A stretch of 64,000 nt of DNA from Conidiobolus incongruus B7586 (lineage: Eukaryota; Entomophthoromycota; Entomophthoromycetes; Entomophthorales; Conidiobolaceae), in contig JNEM01013675.1 in the NCBI GenBank assembly GCA_000697335.1, positions 27,621 through 91,620 on the forward strand, read 5' to 3'. Both the position numbers and the translations under genes were made by a program. Under the pieces are notes generated by a model. It had not been told where the DNA came from. It saw nothing but the letters and a program-made list of their open reading frames with translations, and ran no database searches. Each line of letters begins with the position of its first letter. Position 1 is the first letter of the stretch. Positions 1 through 12,419 of this stretch are shown here, in pieces.

Positions 1-2945
1 TTTAGGCAATAATAAATTTAAATATTTTGACTTAAAAATATTTAGGAGGTGTAGTAGGAGCTGAATTTTAATTTTGCAAAGTAAATTTTAGATATGAAAT
101 AATTATTGGTTGATCAAAAAATTTAAATTAACTTTGAGAAATTCTTGAGAACTACCATGTGTCAGTTTCAGTAGTTCTAATTCGATCAAATAATTGGAAC
201 AAGGATTATGTCATTTTTAATAATTTAGTCTAATATTGTGAATTTTAACTTAATAGAACAAATAGTCTACTTGGCACATTATGTCAATTTATACTAAACA
301 ATATCTCATTAGAATCAAGGTATTTGTTATCCTTAGTAAATGATTATGTTTAGAAAACATGCTGATGAAAAAGAGAATAATAAATGATTTATACCTACTT
401 GTAAAATAGATTAATAAAAATGATATTAATAATTAACAAATTATATACCAAATTTGGCATGAAATGAAAATATTTTGTAAAAAACTTATGATAATTAATA
501 AAAATTTTAGTCTATTATAAATATTTATAATAATATAAGTATATTACATATTTTATAATTAATAATATATTTCAATATAATTAAATCATTGTAAAGTTGA
601 AAATTATTATCAAAAAATTAATTTAAATTTACAATTTAGCATTTATTTAATTTACTAATAAAAATTTTGACTAATCAATTTGAAATTCTTACTAATCCTA
701 AAATTTGTCATCATTTGTTTAATATTGAGTAATAATTTTTAATAATTACTTGAGAATTAATTTTTATGATTCAATTTTTTAATTTAATTGATTATTAAAA
801 AATTTCAAGATATGCTAGCTTGTTAAATAATATAATTGTGAAACTGTCAAAATTTTTATTAGTAATTTATTATATTATAAAGTGAAATTTATTTTAGAAT
901 TTAATTGAATATTGGGGTAGTAAAAATCAATTTAATTTTAATTTTAATTTATTTCAAAATTGAATTATATAAAGTAATATTAAACAGGTAGTTTTTTAAG
1001 TAATAAAACTAACTTGAGAATAATAAATTAATTTTATATTGATATTTTTTAAAAGAAATCTGATATAAGTTATCAGATGAACTTATATTAGACAAGTTCA
1101 ATAAAAATAAAATTTAAAATTTATTATAAAAAATTATTTCCTATTAAATATTTAATATTATGTTAAACAAGCGAATTCATTTTAAATCATTTTAGGTATT
1201 TCGTTTTATTTTATTAATTGTAATTAATTATTTTATTCTCATTAAACATATAACTATCCCAACTTTTTAATCTAACAATAGATGTTCCTTAAATTTATCT
1301 TATTATCCCAAAATATTAAAAAAGTGCTCCATCCAATAAAAATAGAAAGTTGATATTTCTATATTAGGTATAATTCACTCTCACAAAGTTATTTTCATTC
1401 ATTTTTGAATGGAACAAATTGAAATTATAAATCATTACTAATGTTATGATGTTATAACTTATATATCCAATCATAAGGTCCTATTGGGGGAATTTCTTGA
1501 AGCTTCTAGTTAGTTTACTTGGAATATTGGACAAGTTAAATGGATGTCATTCCAAATACCATAAATTTTAGTCGTAATTATCGCACCGAATATTATCATA
1601 TAGAATTTTTCTCTTGTCAAATTCTATTACTCATAAAATTTCGGCAATTCATTTAAGTCCATTTTTTTACTGGTAAACTTCCTAAAATTAACCAATCCTA
1701 ATGCCAATTAATACTGAATTATTCTCAAAGCTATTCCTTCAAACTTTCAGCATATAGGAAAGAATCGGACTTAAGGATAATATAGGAATAAAGTTTATAT
1801 ATTATTTTGATAAATATAGTTTGGAATTACGTCAATTCTAAGAGCTTTACAAGACACTAGACCTTAAATTAAATTTATTAATTTAAATCAATAAAATTGG
1901 TAAAATTAGGCTATTTTTGAATATTATTCAATCATTTTTTCCAAGAATTTTTATGTATAACTAAAAATCAAACAATATCAAATATACTATGAAAACTATA
2001 CTATTTTTATCTAATTTTATTCAAATAAGGACCATAAATCAATCGAAATATTACTTTAAATTTCAATATTTTATTTATAGCTATTTCTTGGGTTAGTGTT
2101 TCGTTAATTTGATAAAGTTATAGTCAATTTAAAATGATAAACATATTTACAATCTTATCACGATAACAGTGAATGGTATAGATAAGAAATTATAAGTTGT
2201 TGAGATATGACTATTTAAATAGTGTAGCATATAAGATAACATCATCAAAAAAGGGTCTTGTTTATTGAGTTTTATTCAACTTATGTGGGGCAAATATCAT
2301 GAATGAAAAGAAATTGATAGGAATAAGTTGGAATGAGTCATCTAATTAGCATCAATTTATTCCTTTTCTTGGAAACTTGTTAGTTTGAAGATTCCATATC
2401 GGGCAAAATGGGATTTTTGAATTTCAATAGCTAAAAATCGAGCGATAAGAAGTGGGCAGCTGATTGGCTCAAGAAGGGAGGGTATAAAATATTTAGAGTT
2501 ACCGTATTTGGAAAGGAAAGAATAATTCCAATCCAAATTTGGGAATGGGATGATAGTGGGTCTTCCGGTGATTGGACAAAAGGGATTTTCGTAATTGAAT
2601 TTCATGATTAGTCATAGTTAATATTTCACCATCCTTCAATGTCATTAGCTTATTGGCTAATTAAGAGTGCGATTGGCCAATTGTTCTTCAAAATTCGCCA
2701 TTTGGAAGATTGATAAGGATGATTACCAATCAGAATGGCGTAATGGGAAAAAGCACTTGCGATGAAACTAAAAGAATCACGTACCTTCTAGATAGATCAT
2801 TTTTGAAATCCGATTCATATAAATACCCCGACCCTGACTTTACTTTTCAGCACCAAATCTTCTACATCAAGTAGTAGTATATTTATTTGTATCATAGTTT
2901 TTCATCTGTAGTATATATTTTCTAACTAATTAAAACGCAATCAAA
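1..2945. other. AT-rich intergenic DNA upstream of the Ecl1-like gene
   Basis: I see no convincing gene here. The first 2.2 kb is very AT-rich with no long open frame. The last 700 bp (about 2240-2840) is visibly richer in G and C and looks like an extended promoter for the gene at 2946. It contains an 82-codon minus-strand open frame (2357-2605) that resembles no family I know and is most likely chance. Confidence 0.6.
2818..2825 (+). promoter_or_regulatory. TATA box (TATAAATA) of the Ecl1-like gene
   Basis: A perfect TATAAATA lies 121 bp before the ATG at 2946, in a local GC-richer setting. The same octamer sits upstream of several other genes in this window, which supports its use as a core promoter element. 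Confidence 0.55.
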
Positions 2946-3284
2946 ATGGACGCTGACTGGTGCATCGTTTGTAACAAACATATCAATAGAATGGGTGCCA
3001 TCTACTGTAGCACGGCATGTGAACAAGTTGACTCTGGATTGGCTTTTGAATCTTCACAAATCCGCACTTCCGCTTTAACAACGACGACAACATCAACTAG
3101 CCCTCGTCTTCAGCCGACGACTTCTCCCAAGCTCACTTTTGTTACTCCTGAGCCCTATTTTTCATCATCATTCTCTCGTCGTTACGACCGTTTCTCTCCC
3201 CCCTCCTTGAACTCCGCTTCATCATACAGTTCAACATCTTCTCTCTCATCCAGTCCGACACTTTCTGGATCCTTCCGACTTTAG
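2946..3284 (+). CDS. Ecl1-family zinc-binding lifespan/stress factor
   Basis: Single-exon 112-aa protein. The N-terminus reads MDADWCIVCNKHI, then about ten residues later IYCSTAC, a compact CxxC...CxxxC set of cysteines. This matches the fungal Ecl1 (extender of chronological lifespan) domain known from fission yeast Ecl1-3 and longer filamentous-fungal homologs. Ecl1 proteins bind zinc and promote survival in stationary phase or under nutrient and metal limitation. After about residue 35 the sequence is low-complexity Ser/Thr/Pro, as in the longer fungal members. The start is the first ATG after the TATA box at 2818. A long GC-richer upstream region fits a regulated gene. Family assignment rests on the short cysteine motif; the role is inferred from the family. 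Confidence 0.75.
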   Translation: MDADWCIVCNKHINRMGAIYCSTACEQVDSGLAFESSQIRTSALTTTTTSTSPRLQPTTSPKLTFVTPEPYFSSSFSRRYDRFSPPSLNSASSYSSTSSLSSSPTLSGSFRL

Positions 3285-6014
3285 CAGCTGATTGCTCTCA
3301 AAACAAATAACAAATCAAAACAAAATAATATTTAACACATTATGTCAAATTAATCATTCAAATCTCATTATAATAATAATAAAATCAACTGCACATATTT
3401 CCTCCACAAGTCCTCCTTTTGTTGTTTATTTTTTACTAAAAAACATAAACTTGACAATCAGGATATTTTTTCTAGGTACTCTGCTTAATTCTGATAATAC
3501 TCCACTCTTATATTAATCGAATTCAAGAATCAAGAAAAATATTCTATTATTCTTGTACAAAGGTAAATTTTTATCGTACATAATAAATATACCAACATGA
3601 CTACTTTGATTTAGCACGATGGTAAACTAAATACTTATTACTAATTCACTACTACACACCTTGGCAAATCAAATCCGCATTATTACAAGAATTATCATCA
3701 TTCGCATTTGGCAGGAAAATTTTCATTTTAAATATTAGGAAAAATTATGAGCACACCTGGGTTTAATGGGCTACGAACGTTAATATTCAATTTAAAGTTT
3801 GTAATTAACCGTGAAATAGATAATGAGACTTAGTTATTGAAAGATGACTACTGCCTACTATCAATATTACTCAACTTTGAGCCAAGTTAGAACAATCTAA
3901 TAAGAAATTACTACCATCACGTTGAATGCTTAATTGGATGTGAAATTAAAACCATATCAATTTTAAATTTGCAATATTTACCATATTACTATGAAATGAT
4001 TCCTTATTTGGGCCCGATTAGAAATCTTCTCAATTAATATTACAATTTCAAGGGACAACTATAATGCTCAATTAGAATCCATTCTTATTAATAATATCTC
4101 AGAATGTTAATTGTATTCATATCACTATGGCAAAGGATACGATATTAGCCCCAATTTGTACTATATTCTAACTATACCAATTTTAAAGCTTTAATTTATG
4201 CCAAAAACTACATTCTTATCAATATTTTTGTAGATAACAATAATAATTTAATTGAAATTAACTAATTCATAGATAAGACTCAATTAAAAAATGAATTCTA
4301 CATAAATTTCAATATAAATAAATAGGGTAATTATTGTTTTTATTTTATTTAGTAATAATTGATTGGTACAAGTTATTTTTCCAACTCCTATTTATATATT
4401 TCTAAAATCAACAAACTTGTATTATTTTATTGGTGTTGTTCTATTTCGGTGTTTATTGAATAGCTTAGCTATTTTTTAAAATGTTTGAAATTATATTTTA
4501 ACGAAATTATAAAAACAATTCTTTGAAGTATATCTAATATATAGCTTATGATCACATTAATAAAATTTTGTAAATCTACAATAAATGAAGTATTATTAAT
4601 AAATTTTATGTACTTTTTTATTTAAACTGACCCTATAATTACCCGCTCATGATGTCAATATCATTTAATATAAATATATTTCAACTTATATGACGACTTA
4701 ACTTTAATTAATTATTAATTATTTGAAATACTAAAGGGCGAAATTATATCAATTTAAACAACTTAAAATAAATTTCTGTAAATTCAACATTAGGATTATT
4801 TGAATAATGTCCAAGAATCATAATAATGCTATTCATGTTTCATGGTAGGGTTAATAAAATATCATAAAAAACAAATCGAAAGATATAGTTCAATTTGATA
4901 GTGTCATAAATTATCAATCCAATTATTAAATTTTATAAGTTTTTTCTCCTTTTTGATCTAATAAATTTAAGATTAATTAAGATTAAAGTTATCAGATGAA
5001 AATTATCTGATAAAATTCTCTTATACATTATCAGATCAACTCAATAATTCACTAGATATATCTTCGTTTATATAAAAATAGTCAAAATTGAACAATAATA
5101 ATATTAATAACTGGATTTTTATCAAACTAAAAAGTATTTGATATTATTTTATATTCAATGATTAATACTTCAATTTGATGAATATATTATTATTGAATAT
5201 CTAAAAAGGAATGAAGTGTTTAATATTATATATTTAGGTGTTAAACAATTTATTCAATATCTTGTATAACATTATTAAAGAATAATTAAACCATGTTAAT
5301 TATAAGTCAACTTGATATTATTTGGCAATTTATCATAATTGTTAAAATTTATTATTAGAGTTTATAAATATAAATATCTTGTTAAAAATAAATTTAAAAT
5401 TAAACTACAATTCTAAAATTTTTATAAGATCATAAAATGAGGTAAAATTTGAAATTTGGGTCAATTAATTTGGTTTTACATAAAAGCAATTATTCAAATT
5501 TTGAATCAAATAATTGGAATATACTTTATTAAATTTAGGGATATAATTTTCGTTTTTTAATATTATGTTATATTTGAACATATATATATAAAATATTAAT
5601 CAATCACAAGCTGCTATCATCTTAAACAATACAATTAATCCAATGCTATTTCAAAATTTTTATCCCATATTGCTATTTTTGCTCTAAAAATTATAATCTT
5701 ATATCCATTAATGATAATTATAAAACTAATGTTATTGTTCAAGTAATTCAAGCTATTAGATATAACAATTATTTAAGTTGAATATTTTATAAATAACCTT
5801 GGTAATTAATAATTTTAGTTATAAAATTAATTTAATTTAAAAATCCTTATATGAAATAAATCATCAGATTCTATTGATAAGAATATATAATTAATAATTT
5901 AAGCATAATTCAATTTATTATTCCTTAAGTAAACACATAATCTTATTATATATATTAATTATTAGATTAATATATTGTATAAAAAAGATAAATCAACTTA
6001 TAATCTGTCTCTTA

Positions 6015-6830
6015 TATGATATAATATAATAGTTAATATTTATTTATAAATAAAATACTTGTTTAATATAATTAATAATATTGTTTATTTTTGCTTGATC
6101 TATTATTTTATTTTATTTTGAAATAAAGAGTTATATAATGGAATTTTTAGATTTATATATAATAGTGATTTATTATAAAAGCTTTTGTTTTTAATTAAAT
6201 TTAATGGGTTTTGCTAGCTATAGTTAATCTAATTTTTTAAAATTTTATTGAAAAATAAGATACTTAATTTATATTCTTATTGTTTAGTATGAGTTTAAAT
6301 TTTTATATGATTTTTTACTTTATATGTAAATAATAATTTAATAATAAATATTAGTTTTTTGAATATAAATAACTTTTTAAAAATCCCTTTTTGAATTTTT
6401 AGTAATAAATTTAATAATAAATAATAATTTTGAATAATGAAATTATCTTTATAAGATATTTATAAACCTTGAATAATTTTAAAAGGGTTATGCTTAAGTT
6501 ATAAAGATATTAAAATAAAAGACTTTTGCTGATTATAATCTAATTTAAATATAGCTAAATTTATTTTTAATTTTTAACCAAAAATATCATGATATAAAAA
6601 CTTTATATATCTATATATAGTTTGAGAATATTAATACTCTTATATATTTTACAAATAATTTATTTTTTACAATTAACAATATGTCTTAAAAAACCAGATA
6701 TTAAAAAATTTACCATATCTTTCTTTCCAAGCTAATAATTATAAATATTTCATTTTTGTTAATGATATAAAAACTTAACAATCTAAATATACTATTGTAA
6801 TATATATTTAGTAACCTTGGGATATGTCTT
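6015..6830 (+). repeat. Decayed AT-rich dispersed repeat, copy A
   Basis: This segment matches the reverse complement of about 12420-13310 over most of its length. The clearest block runs from about 6460 to 6570, where the words TTATGCTTAAGTTATA and GACTTTTGCT recur in copy B with only scattered differences. Ends are approximate because both copies fade into AT-rich flanks. It has no open frame and looks like an old mobile element eroded towards A+T. The element class cannot be assigned with confidence. Copy B lies beyond the flippase gene in opposite orientation. Confidence 0.65.
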
Positions 6831-7696
6831 TTTATAATTTATTTAATATTTTATAAAGAGTGCATATTTATAATATTTAAAGTCAATGGATCCAAGTAAT
6901 AAAATTAATTATATCACATCATTTATATTAAATTTTTAGCTATTTAATTTTATTTTTTACTAAATATTAATATTTTTAAGATTATGAAAATTAATATTAA
7001 TTAGCCTTCTATTAGATAAATATTATATTTCCTACTTATAAGTTTGGTTACTACTATTAGCATCCACATTATAATATGAATATAATTTCTAATCATACTT
7101 GAAAATGTTTCATGTGTATTTTATTGATCAATGATCAAGATTAACTGTGAGAGTTGGGTACTCGTAGTGTTAACCAAATCATCTTAAAATTCGAAAGTTT
7201 CTTCAATCAAAATTTATCAAACTTCCAAATTATTTTTATGATAGAGCATTTAATATATAAAGTTATATATTGAATGAAGTTATTTTTATTGAGATATAAA
7301 TGAGATCTAATTAGTTAATTTTTAGTAATTAATCTTATAGATCAAATGTATGGAATTAATAGAACTATTCATGCTCCAATTTTCGATCATTATATTCAAT
7401 ATTTTTCAATGTTTGGTTTAATTAAATATATAGATAAATTTAATGTTAAATATTATTTCTTTGATATTTCAATTATATCAATTTATTGATTTTTATTATA
7501 ATTTTCATGAAATATATTTTGAACATAAATTTTGATTCGATTTTACTACAATACAATAAAAGTTAATAGGTGGTTTAATAATATTTAAAAATCTTGCAAA
7601 TATAATTCAAAACCTTTGAATAAAAATTCAAATTAACAAATACTAATTAATAGCAACCTCACATTTATAATAAGTATAACTATGAAAATTTGTGAA

Positions 7697-7701
<5 letters not shown>

Positions 7702-7733
<32 letters not shown>
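7702..7733. repeat. (AT)n microsatellite
   Basis: About 16 uninterrupted AT units, followed by TTTGGT. A second (AT)n tract at 13621 is followed by the same TTTGGT hexamer. Confidence 0.95.
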
Positions 7734-7736
<3 letters not shown>

Positions 7737-8860
7737 GTCTTATTCGATTAAAAAAATAATATATTGAAAAATTGAAATAGCTTTCTAACTTGATATAAAC
7801 ATTTATATTTAAGTAAAAGCCAGAATATCTTAAATATTTATTAATAAAAATCATAGTTCATATAGTTTTCAATCAATTTAAGGGTAATTAAGCTAAATGA
7901 AAATATTTTTGAATTATACATTTATTTTTCAAATCAAAGTTTTTGAATTATTAGAATTATCAATCAAAATAAACTTTAATTCATAAGAATAACCATGTTT
8001 TAAACAATTTATCCAACCAATGTTTATTTTGTTTATGGATTTAAAATTGTGAAATTGAGTTAGCATATTTGTTTATCCTTAACCTAATGGCTTTACATAT
8101 ATATTTATGTTTTGCTTTGGGTAGTTAATATTTGGGTAAACTCATTAATTGCATTATTTTGAAATTTGTAGACTAATTCCATGGCTTTAAATAACTACTC
8201 AATTTTTACTAAGAATTCTTTTTATTCTATTGAATAAAACCTATTTTTTTAACTCTTCACTTCTTTAATAGCAACTGTTCAAAGATATTTCCAATTTGAA
8301 AAAGGTTGTTTTATTGGTTTATCCATGTGTCTAAATGTTAGGTTAAAAATTTTTCTAATTTTACTCATTTAATTGAACTGGTGTTCCTATTTTACTCTAA
8401 ATTTGTTACTGATGCTTCTTTTGGAACAACTAAAGATGAAAAGAAATAGGATTAATGAGGTTATCAAATGTTGTAAGGAATTTTTTCATTAAGTATTAAT
8501 TTTGTGCTAATTCATTGAAAAATAATTATTTTTAATGAAATTTTAGCCAGTCACACAACTGAGAACTTGCACATTGAAAAATTTATGATTCAATTCATAC
8601 AAAAACATGTTGGTTGCCAATTTTAATCCCACAATACCCACATTTAACTCAACTTCTTAGGATGATCTTTCGTTCATTATTCATTAACTTTGAAAACAGA
8701 ACCCTTGATATTTCATAAGTAATCATTTAAATTTATACTGTGTATTTTAATTATAATTAATAGTTCAGGCTAAATATAATTATATCAATTGATTTATATT
8801 GTGCCTTTGTATCACAGTTTGGTTTATATTTACTATTATCAATGTATATTTAGTCAAGAG

Positions 8861-8868
8861 TATAAATA
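8861..8868 (+). promoter_or_regulatory. TATA box (TATAAATA) of the flippase gene
   Basis: Perfect TATAAATA 92 bp upstream of the ATG at 8960. Confidence 0.5.
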
Positions 8869-8959
8869 TAACTGTTTAATTTAATAATTCGTTTTCATTT
8901 CAATATCATTTTATTTAACATAACATATTCATAGTCATATTATATCATATTAATAATCA

Positions 8960-11900
8960 ATGAAAGGATCAATTATAACAAAAGTAAAAACCTTTTTACA
9001 AACCCAAAATCAGCAAACAGAAAAATTACCTCCAAGGACGGTACATTTCAACGAAGATTCAACTACAACATTTCCAGACAATACTATACGAAGTGCTAAA
9101 TATACGATATGGAATTTCCTTCCTAAAAATTTATTTATCCAGTTTTCTAACCTTGTCAACGTTTACTTTCTAGTCATTTCTATAATTCAATTTATTCCAG
9201 GGGCTAGTACAGTCGGTCAAATTTCTACACTACTACCATTGTCTATTTTTGTAAGTTTAGCCATTCTTCATGAAGGTTACGATGATTTTAAACGCCATAA
9301 GATGGATTGGAAGGAAAATGAAAGGCCTGTAACTCGACTCTCTAAACCTATTGACGATATGAAGGCTTCAACGGATAAAATTCCCCTTTCACCAGGTCAT
9401 ACATTATCTGAATCAGTGGCTTGTGCAAGTTTGAGAGTTGGAGACATAGTAAAGGTGCACCAAGATGAATGGATTCCTGCAGATATGGTTCTTCTTGGTT
9501 CATCTCATCAAGATGGTACATGTTATGTTGAAACTGCATCACTTGATGGAGAGACAAATTTGAAAAAGCTACAGACACTCAAAGAGCTTCAGGATCTGTT
9601 TCTCTCTGATCCAAGTTTTCATCAGTTGAGAGGATATATAAAATTGGAAGAACCCACTTTAGATTTATATTCAATTCAGGGATATTATCATTTATCTTCA
9701 TTTGGATCCTTTCAAGAAGGGAGCCAGATGCCTCTCTCGATTAACCAAGTACTATTAAGGGGAACAGTTCTTAGAAATACACAGTATGTATATGGTATTG
9801 TTGTTTATAGTGGCGAACAATCCAAAGTACGACTCAATGCAACAAAGAATGTTCAAACCAAAATCCCATTCTTGCAGAAAACGATGAATCATCTATCATT
9901 GATTGCATTTTCGTTGGTCTTTATTCTTGCTATAGCTGCAGCTTTGATTAATATTAGTTTCAAAGTCAACTATGTTGCCAAAGTAACTTATTTATTACAT
10001 GGAAGAATGTCGGATAGTTGGATCCTAAACTTTTTAAGCTTTATCATTATTCTTAATACGATTGTTCCAATTTCTTTATTCGTCACGATGGAATTTTGTA
10101 AAATTATCCAAGCTTTATTTATTACTCAGGATCTTACAATGTATAACCGTGAGAAGGATACACCTGCTTCGTTCCATACTACACAGCTGAATGAAGACTT
10201 GGGTATGGTATCTTATGTTTTTTCTGATAAGACAGGTACACTTACTGAGAATGCGATGTATTTCAGAAGAATGACAGTGAATGATATTTCATATCAGTTA
10301 GAAGAAGAGGCAAGCTTGTCAAGGACAGCATCTAGAAGGAGTATTGATTTTTCCCAGGCAATGCCCCAAGCCACAGCCTTGTCACTTTCTCCAGGTAGTC
10401 CTTTATATTCTGCAGAAGATACAGAGTTCGAAAATGCATTCAAATTTGATCCATCGAATCCTTATACGATGGGTTTAACTCTCGCACTTTGTCATACCGT
10501 AGACCCTGAACAAAGTGGTACTCTTCCTCCAAAGTATCGAGCAACATCTCCTGATGAATTCGCCCTTGTTACCGCTGGTCACCAATTAGGTTTTACATTT
10601 ATGAGACGTACAACAGCTAATATGACCATTTTGAATCCAGCATCAGAAAAAGAGGTTACTTTGACAATCCTTAATTGTCTTGAATTCACTAGTGCTCGTA
10701 AAAAAATGTCTATCGTGCTTCAATTTCCGGATGGAACCATTCGTTTATTGGTTAAAGGTGCTGATTCTGTCATGATACCAAGGCTGCATAATGGTCATAC
10801 ATCTGAACAAATTACTAAATTGGAGAGCTCCCTCTACAAATACAGTTGCGAGGGGTTAAGAACACTGGTATTTGCATTCAAAGATTTAAACAAGAAAGAT
10901 TATGAAGATTGGAAATTGAAGTATGATCAAGCATCTCAAAAAGTAGGTGGAGACTCAGATGAAATAGACGAGTTATGCTCTGATTTAGAAACCGATCTAA
11001 CCTTGTTGGGATGCACTGGGCTTGAGGACCAACTGCAAGAAGGTGTTCCTGAAGCAGTTTCTCTCTTACGCCAAGCTGGAATTAAAATTTGGGTCTTAAC
11101 AGGTGACAAGCTTGAAACTGCGATCAACATTGGTCAAGCATGTTCGTTAATTGACCCTCGGTCAGAAATGATTATCTTAGACCATCATTCGGATGATCTG
11201 AGTCTTCAAATCAAGGTAGGGTTAGACAAACTTAAATCTACTTTAACTCCTGATACAGCCGTCAATCAGGATTTTGTTTTGATTATTGATGGTCAAACAT
11301 TTGGTATCCTAGATAGTGGCCCTTCTGTTCTTAAAGAGTCGTTTTTAGATTTGGCACTTCAATGCGGAAGTGTGATTCTATGCAGATCATCCCCATCTCA
11401 AAAAGCTAAAGTAGTGCAAATGGTTCGCAAGAGAACTCCAAAATCCGTCACATTAGCCATTGGAGATGGTGGTAATGATGTTGCTATGATTCAACAAGCA
11501 CATGTCGGTATTGGTATTTCCGGAAATGAAGGTGTAATGGCCGCAAAATCAAGTGATTACGCTATCGCACAGTTTAGCTACCTTGTTCCCCTCTTATTAG
11601 TCCATGGTAGATGGAATTATCATCGAATCACAAGATTTACACTGCTTACATTTTATAAATGTATGGTATTTTATATGACCCTCTATTTCTATCAGACTAT
11701 GACTGGGTTTTCCGGTACTTCTTGGTTTGAAAATTGGTCTTATATTATATATAATTCAATCTTCACACTACTGCCAGTGATTGCTATCGGTACATTGGAT
11801 CAAGATAAACCCAGAAAGTTATTATTATCTAATCCTGAGGATTATTCACAAGTGGGACCACATCACAAGTATTTGAACTGGAAAACTTACACTTATCACA

Positions 11901-12364
11901 TTGGTATGGCTCTAGTTCATGCTTGTATTATTGTACTTCCATATATCGTACTTTTGAAAGATAACACTTGGGTTTACAGAAATGGAATTCCTCCTTCAGC
12001 TCCGCATATTATTTACATGGGTCAAAGTGTTTACCTGACAGTTGTATTAATTGCTGATCTCAAAGTTGCTGTATTAGCATCATACTATGTTACATATATT
12101 CACATTGGATTCTTTTTAATATCACTTATCGTGTACTTTTGTTTTCAGTTTGTTATTTCAGCATTTCGAGGAGACAATCATGGGTTCATTTTACACAATT
12201 ACATCTACGAAGTCTTAGGATCTCCCACCTTTTGGATATGTTTTATATGGAGTGTTGGATCCATTCTATTTTTAGATTATTTAGTTAAAGCAATTAATTT
12301 ACTTTTTCAAAATTCTAAAACTTTCAAATCAGATGGAGAAAAAATAAGTTTAGATTGTTTGTAA
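8960..12364 (+). CDS. P4-ATPase phospholipid flippase, Dnf3-like
   Basis: Single-exon 1134-aa P4-type ATPase that would flip phospholipids to the cytosolic leaflet of Golgi, endosomal or plasma membranes, normally with a CDC50-type beta subunit. Visible motifs in order: the N-terminal KYTIWNFLPKNLFIQF segment leading into membrane helices 1-2; the actuator loop DGET (residues 196-199); the phosphorylation motif DKTGT with Asp423; nucleotide-binding segments RATSPDEFA, ARKKMSIVLQ and VKGAD; LTGDKLETA; and the hinge GDGGND (835-840). Several hydrophobic helices follow. The block after helix 2, GYDDFKRHKMD, resembles yeast Dnf3 more than Drs2 or Dnf1/2, so I favour the Dnf3 class; subclass is less certain than family. 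The gene lacks introns despite its length and sits between inverted repeat copies. Confidence 0.93.
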   Translation: MKGSIITKVKTFLQTQNQQTEKLPPRTVHFNEDSTTTFPDNTIRSAKYTIWNFLPKNLFIQFSNLVNVYFLVISIIQFIPGASTVGQISTLLPLSIFVSLAILHEGYDDFKRHKMDWKENERPVTRLSKPIDDMKASTDKIPLSPGHTLSESVACASLRVGDIVKVHQDEWIPADMVLLGSSHQDGTCYVETASLDGETNLKKLQTLKELQDLFLSDPSFHQLRGYIKLEEPTLDLYSIQGYYHLSSFGSFQEGSQMPLSINQVLLRGTVLRNTQYVYGIVVYSGEQSKVRLNATKNVQTKIPFLQKTMNHLSLIAFSLVFILAIAAALINISFKVNYVAKVTYLLHGRMSDSWILNFLSFIIILNTIVPISLFVTMEFCKIIQALFITQDLTMYNREKDTPASFHTTQLNEDLGMVSYVFSDKTGTLTENAMYFRRMTVNDISYQLEEEASLSRTASRRSIDFSQAMPQATALSLSPGSPLYSAEDTEFENAFKFDPSNPYTMGLTLALCHTVDPEQSGTLPPKYRATSPDEFALVTAGHQLGFTFMRRTTANMTILNPASEKEVTLTILNCLEFTSARKKMSIVLQFPDGTIRLLVKGADSVMIPRLHNGHTSEQITKLESSLYKYSCEGLRTLVFAFKDLNKKDYEDWKLKYDQASQKVGGDSDEIDELCSDLETDLTLLGCTGLEDQLQEGVPEAVSLLRQAGIKIWVLTGDKLETAINIGQACSLIDPRSEMIILDHHSDDLSLQIKVGLDKLKSTLTPDTAVNQDFVLIIDGQTFGILDSGPSVLKESFLDLALQCGSVILCRSSPSQKAKVVQMVRKRTPKSVTLAIGDGGNDVAMIQQAHVGIGISGNEGVMAAKSSDYAIAQFSYLVPLLLVHGRWNYHRITRFTLLTFYKCMVFYMTLYFYQTMTGFSGTSWFENWSYIIYNSIFTLLPVIAIGTLDQDKPRKLLLSNPEDYSQVGPHHKYLNWKTYTYHIGMALVHACIIVLPYIVLLKDNTWVYRNGIPPSAPHIIYMGQSVYLTVVLIADLKVAVLASYYVTYIHIGFFLISLIVYFCFQFVISAFRGDNHGFILHNYIYEVLGSPTFWICFIWSVGSILFLDYLVKAINLLFQNSKTFKSDGEKISLDCL

Positions 12365-12419
12365 TTAAATAATTATTTAGTAATAAAACTTTATATATTT
12401 AAATTCAATACAATAATGT

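Larger units (their letters stand above)
3285..8959. other. 5.7-kb gene-free AT-rich stretch
   Basis: No supportable gene. The first few hundred bases should hold the 3' UTR of the Ecl1-like gene. The stretch contains one copy of the inverted dispersed repeat (about 6015-6830), an (AT)n microsatellite (7702-7733) and, near its end, the flippase promoter. A 74-codon open frame at 3292-3516 and a 73-codon minus frame at 7633-7854 are AT-driven chance frames; the latter crosses the microsatellite. Confidence 0.6.

Noticed and set aside
2357-2605. 82-codon minus-strand open frame upstream of the Ecl1-like gene
   Set aside because: No family resemblance; lies in the likely promoter; a frame of this length is expected by chance here.
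3292-3516. 74-codon plus-strand open frame just after the Ecl1-like stop
   Set aside because: Low-complexity AT-driven composition in the expected 3' UTR.
6600-6770. Faint resemblance of part of repeat copy A to a retroelement protein segment
   Set aside because: Only isolated words in shifting frames of very AT-rich DNA; not enough to assign a family, so the repeat is left unclassified.
7633-7854. 73-codon minus-strand open frame
   Set aside because: Created by the (AT)n microsatellite, which translates as repeated Ile-Tyr.
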